Made by a program: the position numbers and the translations under genes
Notes under the pieces: generated by a model
Databases searched by the model: none
Told to the model about the DNA's origin: nothing
The model's input: the letters and a program-made list of their open reading frames with translations, nothing else
Shown here: positions 15,527 to 15,688 of the stretch, one piece after another
How positions within the stretch are numbered: the first letter of the stretch is position 1
Layout: each line of letters opens with the position of its first letter
NCBI GenBank assembly: GCA_026391515.1
Contig: JAPLEC010000418.1
Location: 1-15,688 of the forward strand
From: Bacteroidia bacterium
GTDB taxonomy: Bacteria; Bacteroidota; Bacteroidia; Bacteroidales; VadinHA17
Reading direction: 5' to 3'
DNA: 15,688 bases

Positions 15527-15688
15527 TTATGATTTTTCAGTTTCAGAAATGAATTTACGGATTGTTTTATAAACTCTTTTCTTTGTCTCTTCAGGAGTAG
15601 GATTGAGTTCGGATGTAGTGAAATTTCCATTCAGAATATCGATTCTTTCAAAAATCATCAGGTAAAGGTCAAAGATAATTTCAAGGCT
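15527..15688 (-). CDS. C-terminal 53 residues of an unrecognised protein upstream of the glycosyltransferase
   Basis: An open frame on the minus strand runs in from the right edge and stops at 15527 (TAA), directly abutting the glycosyltransferase ATG at 15526. The visible residues begin SLEIIFDLYLMIFERID, pass through NPTPEETKKRVYKTIRKFI and end SETEKS: a charged, probably helical tail. The uninterrupted frame, charged amphipathic composition and exact adjacency to the next start make a real gene end likely. No family is recognised from this fragment. Confidence 0.65.
   Translation of the reverse strand, partial: SLEIIFDLYLMIFERIDILNGNFTTSELNPTPEETKKRVYKTIRKFISETEKS

Noticed and set aside
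1..15688. tRNA, rRNA, riboswitch or insertion sequence genes
   Set aside because: No cloverleaf, rRNA-like conserved segment, recognisable aptamer or transposase was noticed on reading either strand; no covariance search could be run.

Overview
The window looks like chromosomal DNA from an uncultured or little-studied member of the Bacteroidota, probably the Bacteroidales/Marinilabiliales side. This rests on the AT-rich intergenic DNA, the absence of strong Shine-Dalgarno sequences, several candidate promoters resembling the Bacteroidota TTTG / TAnnTTTG pattern, many Sec-secreted glycoside hydrolases, and short palindromic intergenic repeats. The taxonomic call is inference; no marker gene is present.

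Bases 1-12786 are a carbohydrate-degradation locus. A minus-strand run of five genes (8412 down to 215) probably forms an operon: a GH106-like TIM-barrel protein, a GH78 alpha-L-rhamnosidase, a putative FAD-dependent oxidoreductase lipoprotein, a secreted alpha/beta-hydrolase (acetyl-esterase type), and a DegT/StrS-type PLP aminotransferase carrying an apparent twin-arginine (Tat) signal. Divergent from it, across a 350-base gap containing a composite palindromic repeat, lies a CE15 glucuronoyl-esterase-like gene on the plus strand. It converges on a minus-strand pair, GH28-like then GH16, which reads toward it. No SusC/SusD pair, sulfatase or regulator is visible, so this is either a piece of a larger polysaccharide utilisation locus or a SusCD-less cluster. 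The enzyme set (rhamnosidases, GH28, esterases, glucuronoyl esterase) suggests a rhamnose- and uronic-acid-containing polymer such as a pectic or glucuronorhamnan-type glycan; the actual substrate cannot be read from the sequence.

Bases 12844-15688 are different in kind: an asparagine-synthase-like protein without the N-terminal catalytic cysteine, a GT4-type glycosyltransferase in convergent overlap with it, and the 3' end of an unrecognised gene directly upstream of the glycosyltransferase. This looks like the edge of a surface-polysaccharide biosynthesis region. A 57-base divergent spacer separates it from the degradation locus. The 5' end of the window holds the last 66 codons of a plus-strand gene whose product resembles the end of an outer-membrane beta-barrel.

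The most unusual element is the Tat-signal PLP aminotransferase placed behind an exported FAD oxidoreductase and two rhamnosidase-type enzymes. Together they could oxidise and then aminate (or the reverse) a sugar outside the cytoplasm. That is a hypothesis, not something the sequence proves. Short intergenic repeat families occur at four places, one of which supplies the stop codon of the CE15 gene.
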